Shown: positions 1 to 8,796 of the stretch, piece after piece | How the letters are laid out: each line of letters starts with the position of its first letter | How positions within the stretch are numbered: the first letter of the stretch is position 1 | DNA from: Phoronis pallida | Taxonomy: Eukaryota; Phoronida; Phoronidae | Direction of reading: 5' to 3' | NCBI GenBank assembly: GCA_028565715.1 | Contig: JAOXYC010187690.1 | Span: forward strand, 1-12,449 | Length of the DNA: 12,449 bases | Position numbers and translations under genes: made by a program | Notes under the pieces: model-generated | Told to the model about the DNA's origin: nothing | The model's database searches: none | The model's input: only the letters and a program-made list of their open reading frames with translations

Positions 1-66
1 CTTTCGGAAATCCCCGGGAGTAATTTTTGTCTTCTCAAAACAATTTGTCCTCACTGTTGTACTTAC

Positions 67-3049
67 CAGAGCTAATGAGTGGAATGGCAACAGCTTTAAC
101 TTTCAACCTTCCTGCACAGTCTAGTGTTTCCATGAATGCTTTTCTCAGTAGATCAAGACAACGGATTTTGTCTTCGTAATCCGCCCATTGTGGACCAACT
201 GAATTGATAACAAATTGGATGTGAGGGAGGAGAGTGCCTGTTGCCAATTGATACCAGCATCCTGAAACAGGAATTGGACCATATCTGTCGACTCTATCTC
301 TGCCGAGTTTATCAAACTCCCAACCCGCAGCCTTCGATATAGCCCGTGCAACACCACCACCGTGCCTTAAATGACCATTTGCCGCGTTTGTTATCGCTTC
401 CACCTGAATTTTGGTGATGTCAGCAGAATAGATTTCGACATTCAATCCTTCTGGTGTCTTGAACCTTAATGATGCAGGAGGGGGTTTGCGTGTGTAACTT
501 AATGAACTTGCATTTCCATCGGTTTTCTTCGGTCTTGAATGTCTTCCGTGTCTAGAACTTGCCTTCGCCGGAAGTTTCAAGTCCCTTCTCAGAATAAGTT
601 GGGAACGCAAAGCGTCGTCTTCAGGGCCAACAAGTACTATCTTCGTTGATGAAGAAAGAGTACATAGAACATCTTTTAGATCGCTCTTGTGTTGGTTCAC
701 AACATGATCTATCTCCGTACCTGGCAGAGGAGATTCGGAAATGTCAAGCTGGTATGTCTTCAAACCTTTCGTCTCGGAACTGAAGATGTTAACAATTTCA
801 TCCAAAACCTTATCTATGTCGCCACCTTTGTCGGATGTCACTAGAACTTCGATTAAACCATCTCCAGCATACTTGATACAAATCTTTATGTCTGCCTCTT
901 TGGAATATGTGTACAGTTGCTTCAGCTCCTTACTAAAACTTTCAACATAGGTAAATTTTTGTTTGTCAAACTTTTGTGAAATTGAATTTGACGATTGAAT
1001 ATCATTTCTATTTGAAAAATGGTCCATGCTTGTTTGTTTAGTTGCGTTTTGTTCTCGTGGAATAGAGCCAGGTTTTGTACTTAAAAGAGAGTTTACTCGT
1101 CCCTTCCCTGATGGTAAAGAGCTGTTGATAGAACTACTGCGTGAAACAGAACTAAAATCACTCGAGATAGAGTCCATTGGACGTCCGTCGGCAGTGGCTG
1201 CTATCGAATGTCCCTCGTCAGAAGTAACTATGTCGCGTTCCTCCGTCAAATGTAAGCCCATGTGATGAGTGATTTTATCTACAACTTCTTGTATCACACC
1301 AGAAGGATATCCGATAACTAGTATCATTGAATTGTCGATGTCAAACGCCACATGTATGTTTGTTTTATAAGTATCATTGAGATCGCTAAGTAGTACTTTA
1401 ATACCCCCAGCCTCACTGGGGAGCTCATTCAACGGAATAGTTTGAAAACAGACTCGCTTGTGGAGACTTTCCGACCTTCGTTTTAGTCGTTCTAGTTGAC
1501 CTTCATCTTTGCTTTTAACTTCAATTAAGACAGTTCCACCAGGTTCATCAGACTGCTTGTGAGAAAAAACTGCACCCATCTCAAGAATTTGCTTGAAATC
1601 ATCTTGCTTCACATTGCGCCAGAAAAGATAAGTGTAAAAATTCACACCAATGATTTCTGATACGTCTCCAGTGTCGAAAGCATTATGAGAATCGGAAGAA
1701 GTGTCGTCACCTGGCGTACCTTCTTCATTTGGTTGCTGACTTAGCACACTTCGTGTGGATCCTCCCATCAGTACGTGATCATCCTCTTCCGAAGCCATAA
1801 TACCACCGTCTGTTTGTTTCGTTATTGCTACTTCTTTCGGTAGAATTGGCTCAAATGTTTTGTCAATGACTGTTGGCTTTTTAAGCTTCTCAATCAGTTT
1901 TGTAGTGTCAGGTATGTGGTCCAGGCTGACAACGATGATGCTGTGGTCTTGGCTACAGCAATACGAGTCCTTGTTCAGTTTTTGTGCAGTTTGAACGAGT
2001 CGCCGAAGATCGTCCTTTTTCAGAGACTTTGAGTTGGCATGTATGGTTCTTTGTTTCAACTTCTCAAAATGTTGTTGAATTGCCTCTTTGACAACATCGA
2101 CATGTTTCTCGGGAAACACTCTACATGAATGAGGAAAGCGCTCGAACTCAATGTGCGTGGATAATGTCTTCTCTAAGGTTCTGATGAATGCGTGAAACAT
2201 GTTTTCCATCACTCCTTCCGCAACCATGGGTTCCATCGCTGCCGGTAGATTAATTTCAAGGCATCTCTTATGAACGAGTTGGTCATTTTTCACAACTTCA
2301 ACAGTGTTGTCTTTTTTTTCATAATTTGCGATTTGATCTTTCTTAGCCGATAAATCAAGCATTGCTGGTTTGGTGGTTGTTGTTTGTTGAATCCTTTCAG
2401 AAACCGTTTCTTTTTTCTTGCGGTCATCATGTTTCTTGCGTTTCTCTGGCTGTGTGGAATCTGCTTGTCGATTTCCCCTGTCATTTTCATGATCTGCCTG
2501 CTGAGATATTTCGTACTGACTTGCTTCTTTAAATTGTTGTTTTTCAGAAGTGCTACTCGAAGTGCGTCTCTTGGGCTTTGCAACGCCGTCATTTGGAGTT
2601 TCAACATCGCTAGGTATTATGACAAAACTATCTAGGCTGGATGGTTCAGTACCATCAGGATCCATGACATGTGGGGTTTGGTTTTCATCATTTGTAATAT
2701 TCTCCTTCTCTTGTGTGGGTTTTCTTAGCGACTGGTGAACTGCTGGAAAGTCTTTCCCATGTTTTTCAGCGTCCGTTGCTCTTCTTTGTCGCTCTGCTCC
2801 AACAGTCTTGGAAGCGGCCTTTCTCTCTTGCTCAATCTTATCGATAACGTCACATACATACTGTCGGGCGCTTTGAACCTGAAACCAACTTCCCTCCAAG
2901 CAAACATCGCCATTGGTAAACTCTGATGCATCTGTCAAGCAACAATCCTCAATCAAGCTTAACAGGAACTTATCCCACCTTTCTCCACACCACTTCTTCA
3001 GTACTGATACCACTTCACGTGTCAAAAGGGCAGACACTCTTTGAAACAC
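67..3049 (-). CDS. PARP14-like: PARP14-like protein, large exon 3: KH-like modules and macro domain (partial gene)
   Basis: This is the main coding exon (2983 nt) of a gene also encoded by exons at 3778-3687 and 4141-3970. It supplies residues 89 to about 1083 of the joined protein. Residues 957-1083 form a macro domain: an ADI motif, then NAAN, HGGGVARAISKAAG, INSVGPQW and AIPLISSG, which are the ADP-ribose-binding elements of the family. Before it I see KH-like alpha-beta modules at about 89-162, 350-420, 434-479, 552-629, 636-685, 784-844 and 864-914. A highly charged linker at about 164-345 carries basic clusters such as EKRKKHDDRKKK, and there are Ser/Thr-rich linkers at about 494-551 and 694-779. 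Order and spacing match PARP14: N-terminal RRM, KH-like array, then first macro domain. Known family role: mono-ADP-ribosylation and ADP-ribose binding in interferon and antiviral responses. The acceptor is ACTTTCAG at 3057-3050; the donor is G|GTAAGT at 67/66, phase 1. The open frame runs past both junctions (to 3121 and 35), but these ends are intronic. The catalytic domain would lie beyond the left edge, so activity is unproven. Confidence 0.88.
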
Positions 3050-3171
3050 CTGAAAGTATATAAGCCAAGGATATATAACAGTACGTCCACCCAAGGTCCT
3101 ATGCCCCAGGCTTCTGTGCACACATAAACTACAGTGCAGTACAGATTAACACAAACATATGTCTACTTAGA

Positions 3172-3431
3172 ATACCGTATAGCCCCGCAATTGAGCACAT
3201 GCGCAAAATTGTGGATACGCGCCTTATCTCGGGACAATTAATTAAAATGATTGTTGAAATTTACATGGCAAAAGTGCGCCTATATCCGGAGCGCCCGGTT
3301 AACATGGGCCTAATCGCGGAACCTTTAGGCCCATGCGACTAATGGCGGGAATTTGATTTGACAAATTTTGAGAGAAAAATGCATTATTTCGCATGAAGGC
3401 GCATGCGCTAAATTGCGGGGCTATACGGTAT
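3172..3431. mobile_element. TA-flanked MITE with 33-bp terminal inverted repeats, in intron 2
   Basis: The ends form inverted repeats of about 33 bp (3172-3204 and 3399-3431) with two mismatches; the terminal 20 bp TACCGTATAGCCCCGCAATT are matched perfectly. A TA dinucleotide sits at each outer end, consistent with TA target duplication as in Tc1/mariner-type elements. An inner hairpin pairs 3303-3312 with 3326-3335 (CATGGGCCTA). It has no coding capacity and lies in the intron between exon 3 and exon 2 of the minus-strand gene. The superfamily is inferred from the TA flank only. Confidence 0.85.
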
Positions 3432-3599
3432 ATGTAAAGTGATTACATGCGTAAAAATGATGGACGTTGTCTACTTTTGCAGATTTTATTCTGTATGCAC
3501 CCTTACCAGTCTATGAGCTACGTTACACAAACACGTTTTTATATTGTCTTCTTCAATTGGATCCAATATTTGCTCCCCTTTAACATTGTCCCCCACTAT

Positions 3600-3622
3600 C
3601 ATCCCCTCTCTCTCTCTCTCTG
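3600..3622. repeat. CT-rich microsatellite
   Basis: A short CT dinucleotide run sits in a longer pyrimidine-rich stretch within intron 2. It reads as purine-rich on the transcribed minus strand, so it is not a polypyrimidine tract for that gene. Confidence 0.7.
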
Positions 3623-3686
3623 TCTACCCGTACCCATGACCTCCTCTCTCACCCGTTTCTCCATACGCTTTTCTCCCCAAACTCAC

Positions 3687-3778
3687 CTTCGCCGGCATTC
3701 TAACATGTATCGGGTGTGCCTGTTTCGTAGACGATACAACAAGTTGATGGTTGGCAAAGCGTGCTGCTCTGCGCGCCG
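3687..3778 (-). CDS. PARP14-like: PARP14-like gene, exon 2 (92 nt): C-terminal part of RRM-like domain
   Basis: This short exon was found by eye on the minus strand. It starts after a poly-T acceptor (TTTTTTCAG, ending at 3779) and ends at a strong donor, AAG|GTGAGT (3687/3686). The phases fit exactly: exon 1 leaves one nucleotide, this exon adds 92, and exon 3 begins at phase 0. It encodes about 30 residues reading TARRAARFANHQLVVSS and then HPIHVRMPAK. That is what the last helix and strand of a PARP10/PARP14-type RRM should look like (A..A...NHQL...., then a V.V strand). It is too short for ordinary ORF listing, and a longer plus-strand open frame over the same bases is a shadow. Confidence rests on the junctions, frame and domain logic agreeing. 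Confidence 0.85.
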
Positions 3779-3969
3779 CTGAAAAAATATTTTTAATAAT
3801 ATCTTACAACCTACGAATATTAACTTAACGCAGCTTTTACCTTGGCCCCAGAACACAAACGTTTAGATTACTCAAAATCAATAGTCTAGGTATTTTATCT
3901 GTCATTTCTTAAAAAACAATTTTTTTAATCTATTGATTTCAAGTCAAATCTTTAATGTGGCATACTTAC
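3779..3969 (-). other. Intron between coding exons 1 and 2 of the minus-strand gene
   Basis: This 191-bp AT-rich intron has donor GTAAGTATG and acceptor TTTTTTCAG. It is phase 1 and interrupts the RRM-like domain. No other feature was seen in it. Confidence 0.82.
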
Positions 3970-4141
3970 TGGCAGGATCATCGAATATTACCAAAGCTTC
4001 GCCTGATGGTCTCAAGGGGTAAATGACATTATTCACTTCACCACCTCCATTACTTGGTTTCTGGAAGTAGATATATATGTCTTCCCTTTTGACATTCGGC
4101 GGCAGTTCTGAGACGAAGATTGATGACTGACCGTTGTCCAT
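3970..4141 (-). CDS. PARP14-like: PARP14-like gene, first coding exon: N-terminal RRM-like domain
   Basis: It encodes 57 residues plus one base, starting MDNGQSSIFVSELPPN. The first beta strand (IFVSEL), the helix (REDIYIYFQ), the GGGEV turn and the third strand (ALVIFDDPA) form the RRM-like fold at the N terminus of PARP14 and PARP10. The IYFQ...GGGEV signature is especially typical. The donor is CCA|GTAAGTATG at 3970/3969, phase 1. The ATG at 4141 lies 11 nt inside the exon if the strong acceptor at 4154/4153 is used; the exon would then begin at 4152. That acceptor implies at least one upstream, probably non-coding, exon. The paralogous exon at 9684-9879 has its intron at the same place and phase, which supports the model. 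An upstream in-frame coding extension across the intron cannot be excluded. Confidence 0.87.
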
Positions 4142-4331
4142 TTGACTTGAGGCTTAACAAGAAAGAAAAGAAATGAAAACGAAATTAGATAGAAAAAGGT
4201 AGACTAAAAATAAATCTATGAAATTTGATAACGACTAGGTTCTTGATCTTGAAGACAAAACGTGCAATAGTCATAATTGTTTCGACATATTTCTTCTTAT
4301 CAGTTGTTATGTGGGAGCATAGGAAGCAAGT

Positions 4332-4956
4332 GGGGTAAGTTGATGACTTAGGTAAGATGATCTCCTGGTGGCATTTGCCTTCAGAACAATCTGAGTGGCC
4401 AACCGTGGGAAGTTCTGCTAAATGTCTACATCCTGTGAATGACTTATGGTTTTCTGGCAACACGTCTCTGAACTATCAAAAAATCACTTCTGTTTGCTTC
4501 CGAGTAAATACTTAGTATCATTATTCACAGAAGTTTGAAATGCCGCGTGTATGGCCTTTATGGCATTGGGCTGGATGATTTAATTATAAAGTTGTGGGGT
4601 AAGTTGATCACCAACAAATAGGTTAAGTTGATCAGTAGTTGTCTAGTTGAGTAAATGAAGAAAATTAATTGTCATTTATTTTCAAAAGAAAACGTGATAA
4701 CAAAGTTGCCAACACATAGGTTCCAGGAAGAGAGTCACCGTTTGTCATCTTGTGTTTAATTGTGAGATGGAATTTGTCCATGTAAATCATTGACTGTTGG
4801 TTCGAATCTTTTATTGAAATTTTCATTTTGTTGATTTGCATGAACATTTCTGATGTAATAATTTGAAGTTTTTTGTTTAAAAACACCAGTCTTATTGTCA
4901 TTCAATTTACCCCAATGTTGTGATTAACTTACCCTACACGTGGGTAAGATGATCAC
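4332..4956. repeat. Region with repeated GGTAAGTTGATCA motifs in both orientations
   Basis: Variants of GGGGTAAGTTGATCAC occur at 4332-4347, 4351-4364, 4596-4612 and 4621-4635. An inverted copy is at 4920-4935, followed at once by a direct copy at 4942-4956; the last two form an imperfect palindrome around CACGTG. A further ACCCC-type half motif is at 4907-4914. Dispersed motif repeats like this are typical of a degraded DNA transposon, but I cannot name the family. The two minus-strand open frames here (4185-4463 and 4665-4901) show no recognisable domain and I do not call them genes. Confidence 0.55.
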
Positions 4957-5102
4957 TTTGTCATCTTTCCAAAAACGTTTATTTCAGTTATTTAGACAAA
5001 CTCCAACAAAGCAATACAAATTATGGTGATTGGTATCAATCGATTTATGAAATCAGATCAACCTGTTTTGAAACGTCTTCACACTACACATCAAAATGTA
5101 AC

Positions 5103-5425
5103 TAATAATAATAATAATGTGGGTACTTATATAGCGCTTTTTATTCAAAGCGCTTTACAGTGATTAGTATTATCCCAGGTTGCGGAACTGTTCACTCAAA
5201 AAACATTCTCTAATCAGCGGAGCCGCATTTTTTAGCGCTTCCAGCTTTCATTCAGATTCCTTTCTACTTTCCTCACCTGGTACCCATTTCTACGCCTGGG
5301 TGGAGAGAGACACGTTAGGTGAAGTGTTTTTGTCCAAAAACAGAAATACGGCGCCTGCTGGGGTTCGATCCATGGACCTCCGGATTAAGAGGCTCACGCT
5401 CTACCACTGAGCCACCTGCATCCCC
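5103..5425 (-). mobile_element. tRNA-derived SINE with conserved tail and (TTA)n end
   Basis: Read on the minus strand, the element starts with a degenerate tRNA-like head: A box TGGCTCAGTGGTAG (plus-strand 5401-5414) and B box GGATCGAACCCC (5360-5371), with a CTCTTAA anticodon-loop-like segment. A body of about 230 bp follows, then a tail with CTGTAAAGCGCTTTG and AGCGCTATATAAGTACCCAC, ending in a (TTA)n run (5103-5119). This body and tail style is common in marine invertebrate deuterostome genomes. The head is not a functional tRNA because its acceptor stem does not pair well. No clear target duplication was seen. Confidence 0.85.
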
Positions 5426-6280
5426 AATGCGAAATTGCCGATTGTGACCAAAGGGCCTTTGAGTACAGCCTATCGTACAGTCAGCGTATCATATATTTAT
5501 AACTGGACAGGGGGTGGTATTGTACTCAACGTCTCTGTGATTGTGACATGGTGACATATGGCATTCATGTGTATGGAGTCAAATAAAACAGAAACATTTC
5601 AATAGATGGCGCAACGGTGGCAACAAAATCGAGTTACAATTTTTTCATTCAATGTACTAAGAGATTATTTGAAAAAAAACTGTGGTTATCAAATCATGAC
5701 AAAAGGCACTGAAAATGAACACTATAATACCAATCCAATCAACCAATTGCTTGTTCAGAGTATCGGTTGCAATTGTTAATCGTATTTTTATAAGTAACAT
5801 TCTTTCAAACAAGCTACAGTGTAACCGTAATGAGCCATACATATTAAAGTTCCATGCTCACATCTTTGCCTGTGGTGATCAACGTTTGACTTAAAAGAAA
5901 TACCCAATATGTTGCATGAAACCGGGTCCCAAGTCTATGACTAAATGCACATTTTTACTTAGTACTTCGAACAAGTGCTTTCACATTCAAAACTGATAGT
6001 GAAACTTGTTATCAAAGACCTTTAATGTTTGCTAAGTATTTTACTATGGTAAGAAAACTACCGCTTAATTTGACCTTTATCGATCGACAACCCAATATAA
6101 TAGGTGAATAGTGTTTATGTTGTGACTGTAAATCGCAGTTTAAATACATGACATGCATCGGGTGGGGAAAAAGTCCAAAATGTTGCTAATTTGAAGGTTC
6201 GGGACGTTACAATGCCTCCAGATACACTTTCGCTTAATGCATATCAACTATAAAACTATAAGATAACTAGCTCTGTGACC
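5426..6280. other. Intergenic or intronic DNA, nothing recognised
   Basis: AT-rich sequence without a convincing exon, RNA gene or long repeat. The single short minus-strand frame (5657-5842) has no domain-like features. Confidence 0.6.
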
Positions 6281-6625
6281 CGCGCTTCGCTACAGGGTGT
6301 GCGCGTGCACCCCTTGCACATGCACACCCTGTTACCTTGACCCACCCCCGGGACCCACCTCGACTTTTACCGACTTCTCCCGCGTTTCGCGCGCTCCTGT
6401 CCGTGCGGGGTGTGCGCGGCGCGTGCTTCGCATGTGCACACCCCGTGAACATGTACACCCGTTGCTTGACCAACCTCGACTTTTCCCGACTTTCCGCGCT
6501 TCGCGCGAAACTGCACGTGCAAGCACGCACGTGCTCATCCCGTGCACATGCACACCCCGTCTCTTTGAGCCACCTGGACTGTTCCAGCGCTTCGCTGTCA
6601 AAACTTGCGCAAAGACGGACACACA
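6281..6625. repeat. GC-rich island of diverged ~100-bp tandem units
   Basis: The composition changes sharply to GC- and CpG-rich. The motif CGCGCTTCGC or a close variant recurs at 6281, 6381, 6495 and 6586. CCTCGACTTTT recurs at 6358 and 6474, with a diverged CCTGGACTGTT at 6573. TGCACACCCYGT occurs between them in each unit. The island ends in a CA run and an AT-rich tail (TTTATACTTATATATTAG), followed by a C run near 6659. Long open frames in four registers here reflect low stop-codon density and not genes. It is probably part of a transposable element of unknown family. Confidence 0.65.
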
Positions 6626-6655
6626 CACACCTTTTTATACTTATATATTAGATAT

Positions 6656-7123
6656 TACCCCCCCCCCCACTCCCCCAAAATAGAATTAGTTGAAATCCCC
6701 GCACTGTCCAAATTTTTTGTACGCGCAATTCAGATTCGTCAGGTATTTTTTATCGATCACGAGATATTATCACATATAGAGTCATATATCGTCATGAAAC
6801 TAGGTCACTAAACCTCAATGGACCAGTCATGTAACCTTACAATGGTATATTGACTAGATTCAGCATGGGTACTGATATCGTAAAATTTCCAAAACAGCCG
6901 CCGCCCAGTGACACGCGTTTGTTTACTGCGTGCATATCCTTAAGGTTACGCTTAGGGTAAATTACAACCCATTTTAAATGAACAACTCTTAAACCTACTT
7001 GCAAAGCCTAATAAATAAAAGGTCTGAGACACCTTTTAGAGTTCATACTTAAACATTTCATTGCGTTATAGTGAGCCAATTAGTGAGAAACGATCTCCCT
7101 ATTTGGAATTTCAATTGAACAAA
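6656..7123. other. Homopolymer C run and unremarkable AT-rich DNA
   Basis: A run of about 12 C lies near 6658-6669. The rest is AT-rich, with no exon or RNA gene recognised. Confidence 0.55.
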
Positions 7124-7748
7124 TTAAGGATATGAATGAGTACTTGCAATGACCTTCATTCTTTTAGCAATTTACAAAAAAACTGGGCATTTTCAACCCA
7201 TAAAAGTATATATTTTCCAGAAGCAGACATATTTTGGCATCTGGTGAAATAAGCCTTCTCTGTTTTATGGCAAATTTGTTAAAACAATCCGTTTTTTTTG
7301 AAAGGTACACCGATCGGGGAAAACCTGTAAACATATTTTTATAAAATGTTTTTCATGTGAAAATATACCGCATGGACACAAAAATGCTGTTAGGAAAATT
7401 CAAATAAATGGCTAGTTTCGTTTTTATGTTATTTCAAACCACAAAAAGTAGTCCGCCCACCATTTTTTATCGAATTGACAACTTTTTTGTGGTTTGAAAG
7501 AACATAAGAACGAAACTAGCCATTTATTTGAAATTTCCTATCGATTTACCTTTCAAAAAACGGATTTTTTTACAAAAAAAACACATTTGCCATAAAACGG
7601 ACAATGCTTATAAGATAAAAAATATTTCACCAGATGCCCAAATATGACTGCTTTTGGAAAATATATACTTTTATGGGTTGAAAATGCCCAGTTTTTTGTA
7701 AATTGCTAAAGAAAGAAGGTCAGTGCAAGTACTCATTCATATCCTTAA
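7124..7748. mobile_element. Long hairpin (inverted-repeat) element, about 625 bp
   Basis: Two long arms, about 7124-7450 and 7482-7748, are near-complementary and separated by a loop of about 30 bases. The outer ends match perfectly over at least 25 bp, starting TTAAGGATATGAATGAGTAC. The left arm has about 76 bp (roughly 7315-7390) with no partner in the right arm, which is an insertion in one arm or a deletion in the other. The right arm has a smaller extra AT-rich segment near 7605-7620. TTAA at both outer ends may be a TTAA target duplication, or part of a palindromic end. No coding capacity. It is probably a non-autonomous foldback-type transposon. Confidence 0.82.
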
Positions 7749-8080
7749 GTGAACATTACGGTACTACTGTTTCTTAACATGCATCACATGCTAAGACAAG
7801 CAGGGTTTGCCAATATCATTCCTTTTTAAATAAGAAAGTGCTACGAGTATCCATCTTTCTTATGACGAGAGTTTTTTTAAGTTTAGGGGAACCATCCAAA
7901 ACAAAACATTTGACAATTTTACAAGATAATTCCACAATCAAAGGACTTAAATCCAACAATGAATTGCGAAGGAATGGCAACGTTCACTAATTCGGTTCAC
8001 CGCGCACCATCAGTGTAAGTCGCTGCTTGGAAGACCCAGGACCACTTATGGATTTAGATTCGCCCTCGATTAGAATTACA
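7749..8080. other. Spacer between two repeat elements
   Basis: AT-rich DNA between the hairpin element and the next TTAA-flanked element. No coding or structural feature recognised. Confidence 0.55.
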
Positions 8081-8796
8081 TTAAAGGGGGTATACAGGCT
8101 GAACTCGTCCAACTTTAGAATCGGACTGATTTTATGCAATTCACATGGCCTTTAATAAATTGAAACTTAAAAGATAATGTCTCCTCGTTAGTCCCGATCT
8201 GGCGTCAAAATTAAATCAACTAGAAATTGTGTGTATGAGTCCTTTGATGAACATGACTAACTTGCATCTGAGTAATAAAATTCAAAAAAATCTGTAAGGG
8301 CCAAGGGGTGATTTGAGAGCTTTTTATCCGAAAAAAGTCGAACCCGGGCTTAAGCAAGGGTTTGATTTGGATACAAAAAGCTCCCAATAGCGGCTTTACA
8401 GATTTCTGTAACTGTTTTACTACGATGCAAGTTAGTAATGTTCATCAAATTAAGGACTCATACACAAACTGTCTAGTTGATTTTGACGACGCCAGATCGG
8501 GGCCAACGAGGAGACAGTATCTTTAAACCACTGGATTATTAAAACACTATCCCTTTTCAGGAAATGGGAGTTATTGTAAATTATTTGGTTTGTTTGTGAA
8601 CAACATTGTTTACATAACAAACATTTGTATTGTTTATATCTTTGAAATTGAGCAATTTTATTCTAAAACGAAATTTGAAATCTTATAAGTTGTTCAAGTA
8701 ATTTGTTCCAAGAGGCTGCTCTCATAGATGCAAACAGATACCAAGCAGATACTCTTGCTGAAAATCCATGAAAACCAGCATTTATACCCCCTTTAA
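8081..8796. mobile_element. Candidate TTAA-flanked element carrying a nested hairpin
   Basis: TTAAAGGGGGTATA at 8081-8094 is mirrored by TATACCCCCTTTAA at 8783-8796, a 14-bp perfect inverted repeat. Beyond it, short further similarity (GCTG) is seen. TTAA at both borders resembles the target duplication of piggyBac-type elements. The interior holds the palindrome at 8167-8526 and AT-rich DNA without a transposase. The superfamily is only suggested by the TTAA. A minus-strand open frame at 8663-8857 crosses the right border and is probably not a gene. Confidence 0.5.
8167..8526. mobile_element. Second hairpin element, near loop-free palindrome of about 360 bp
   Basis: The arms (8167-8351 and 8352-8526) are inverted copies with scattered small gaps and meet at a CTTAAG centre near 8349-8354. 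Matching blocks include TGTCTCCTCG, CGATCTGGCGTC, ATCAACTAGA, TATGAGTCCTT, GATGAACAT, CTAACTTGCATC and GAGCTTTTT. TTAA lies just outside each arm (8167-8170 and 8523-8526). It is a MITE-like foldback sequence with no coding capacity. It may have inserted into the larger element at 8081-8796 or be its core. Confidence 0.78.

Noticed and set aside
3050-3121. N-terminal start of the large frame at 3121 (MHRSLGHR...)
   Set aside because: The acceptor at 3050 and the in-frame join to exons 2 and 1 show that these 24 codons are intronic.
3447-3782. Plus-strand open frame of 111 codons
   Set aside because: It overlaps minus-strand exon 2 in antisense and runs through a CT microsatellite; no domain-like sequence.
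4175-4184. GAAAACGAAA, an IRF/ISRE-like match
   Set aside because: It is the complement of the polypyrimidine tract of the acceptor at 4153, which explains the repeated GAAA pattern.
4185-4463. Minus-strand frame of 92 codons with several Cys and His residues
   Set aside because: No recognisable zinc-finger spacing, and it lies in the repeat-motif region; its TYPTC segment is simply the translated ACTTACCCC motif.
5354-5425. A functional tRNA gene (Lys-like, CTT anticodon position)
   Set aside because: The acceptor stem and anticodon stem pair poorly, and it continues into a SINE body and tail.
6267-6683. Overlapping long open frames on both strands in the GC-rich island
   Set aside because: Four registers are open at once over tandem repeats; low stop density from GC-rich composition explains them, and the peptides are biased in Cys, His, Arg and Pro.
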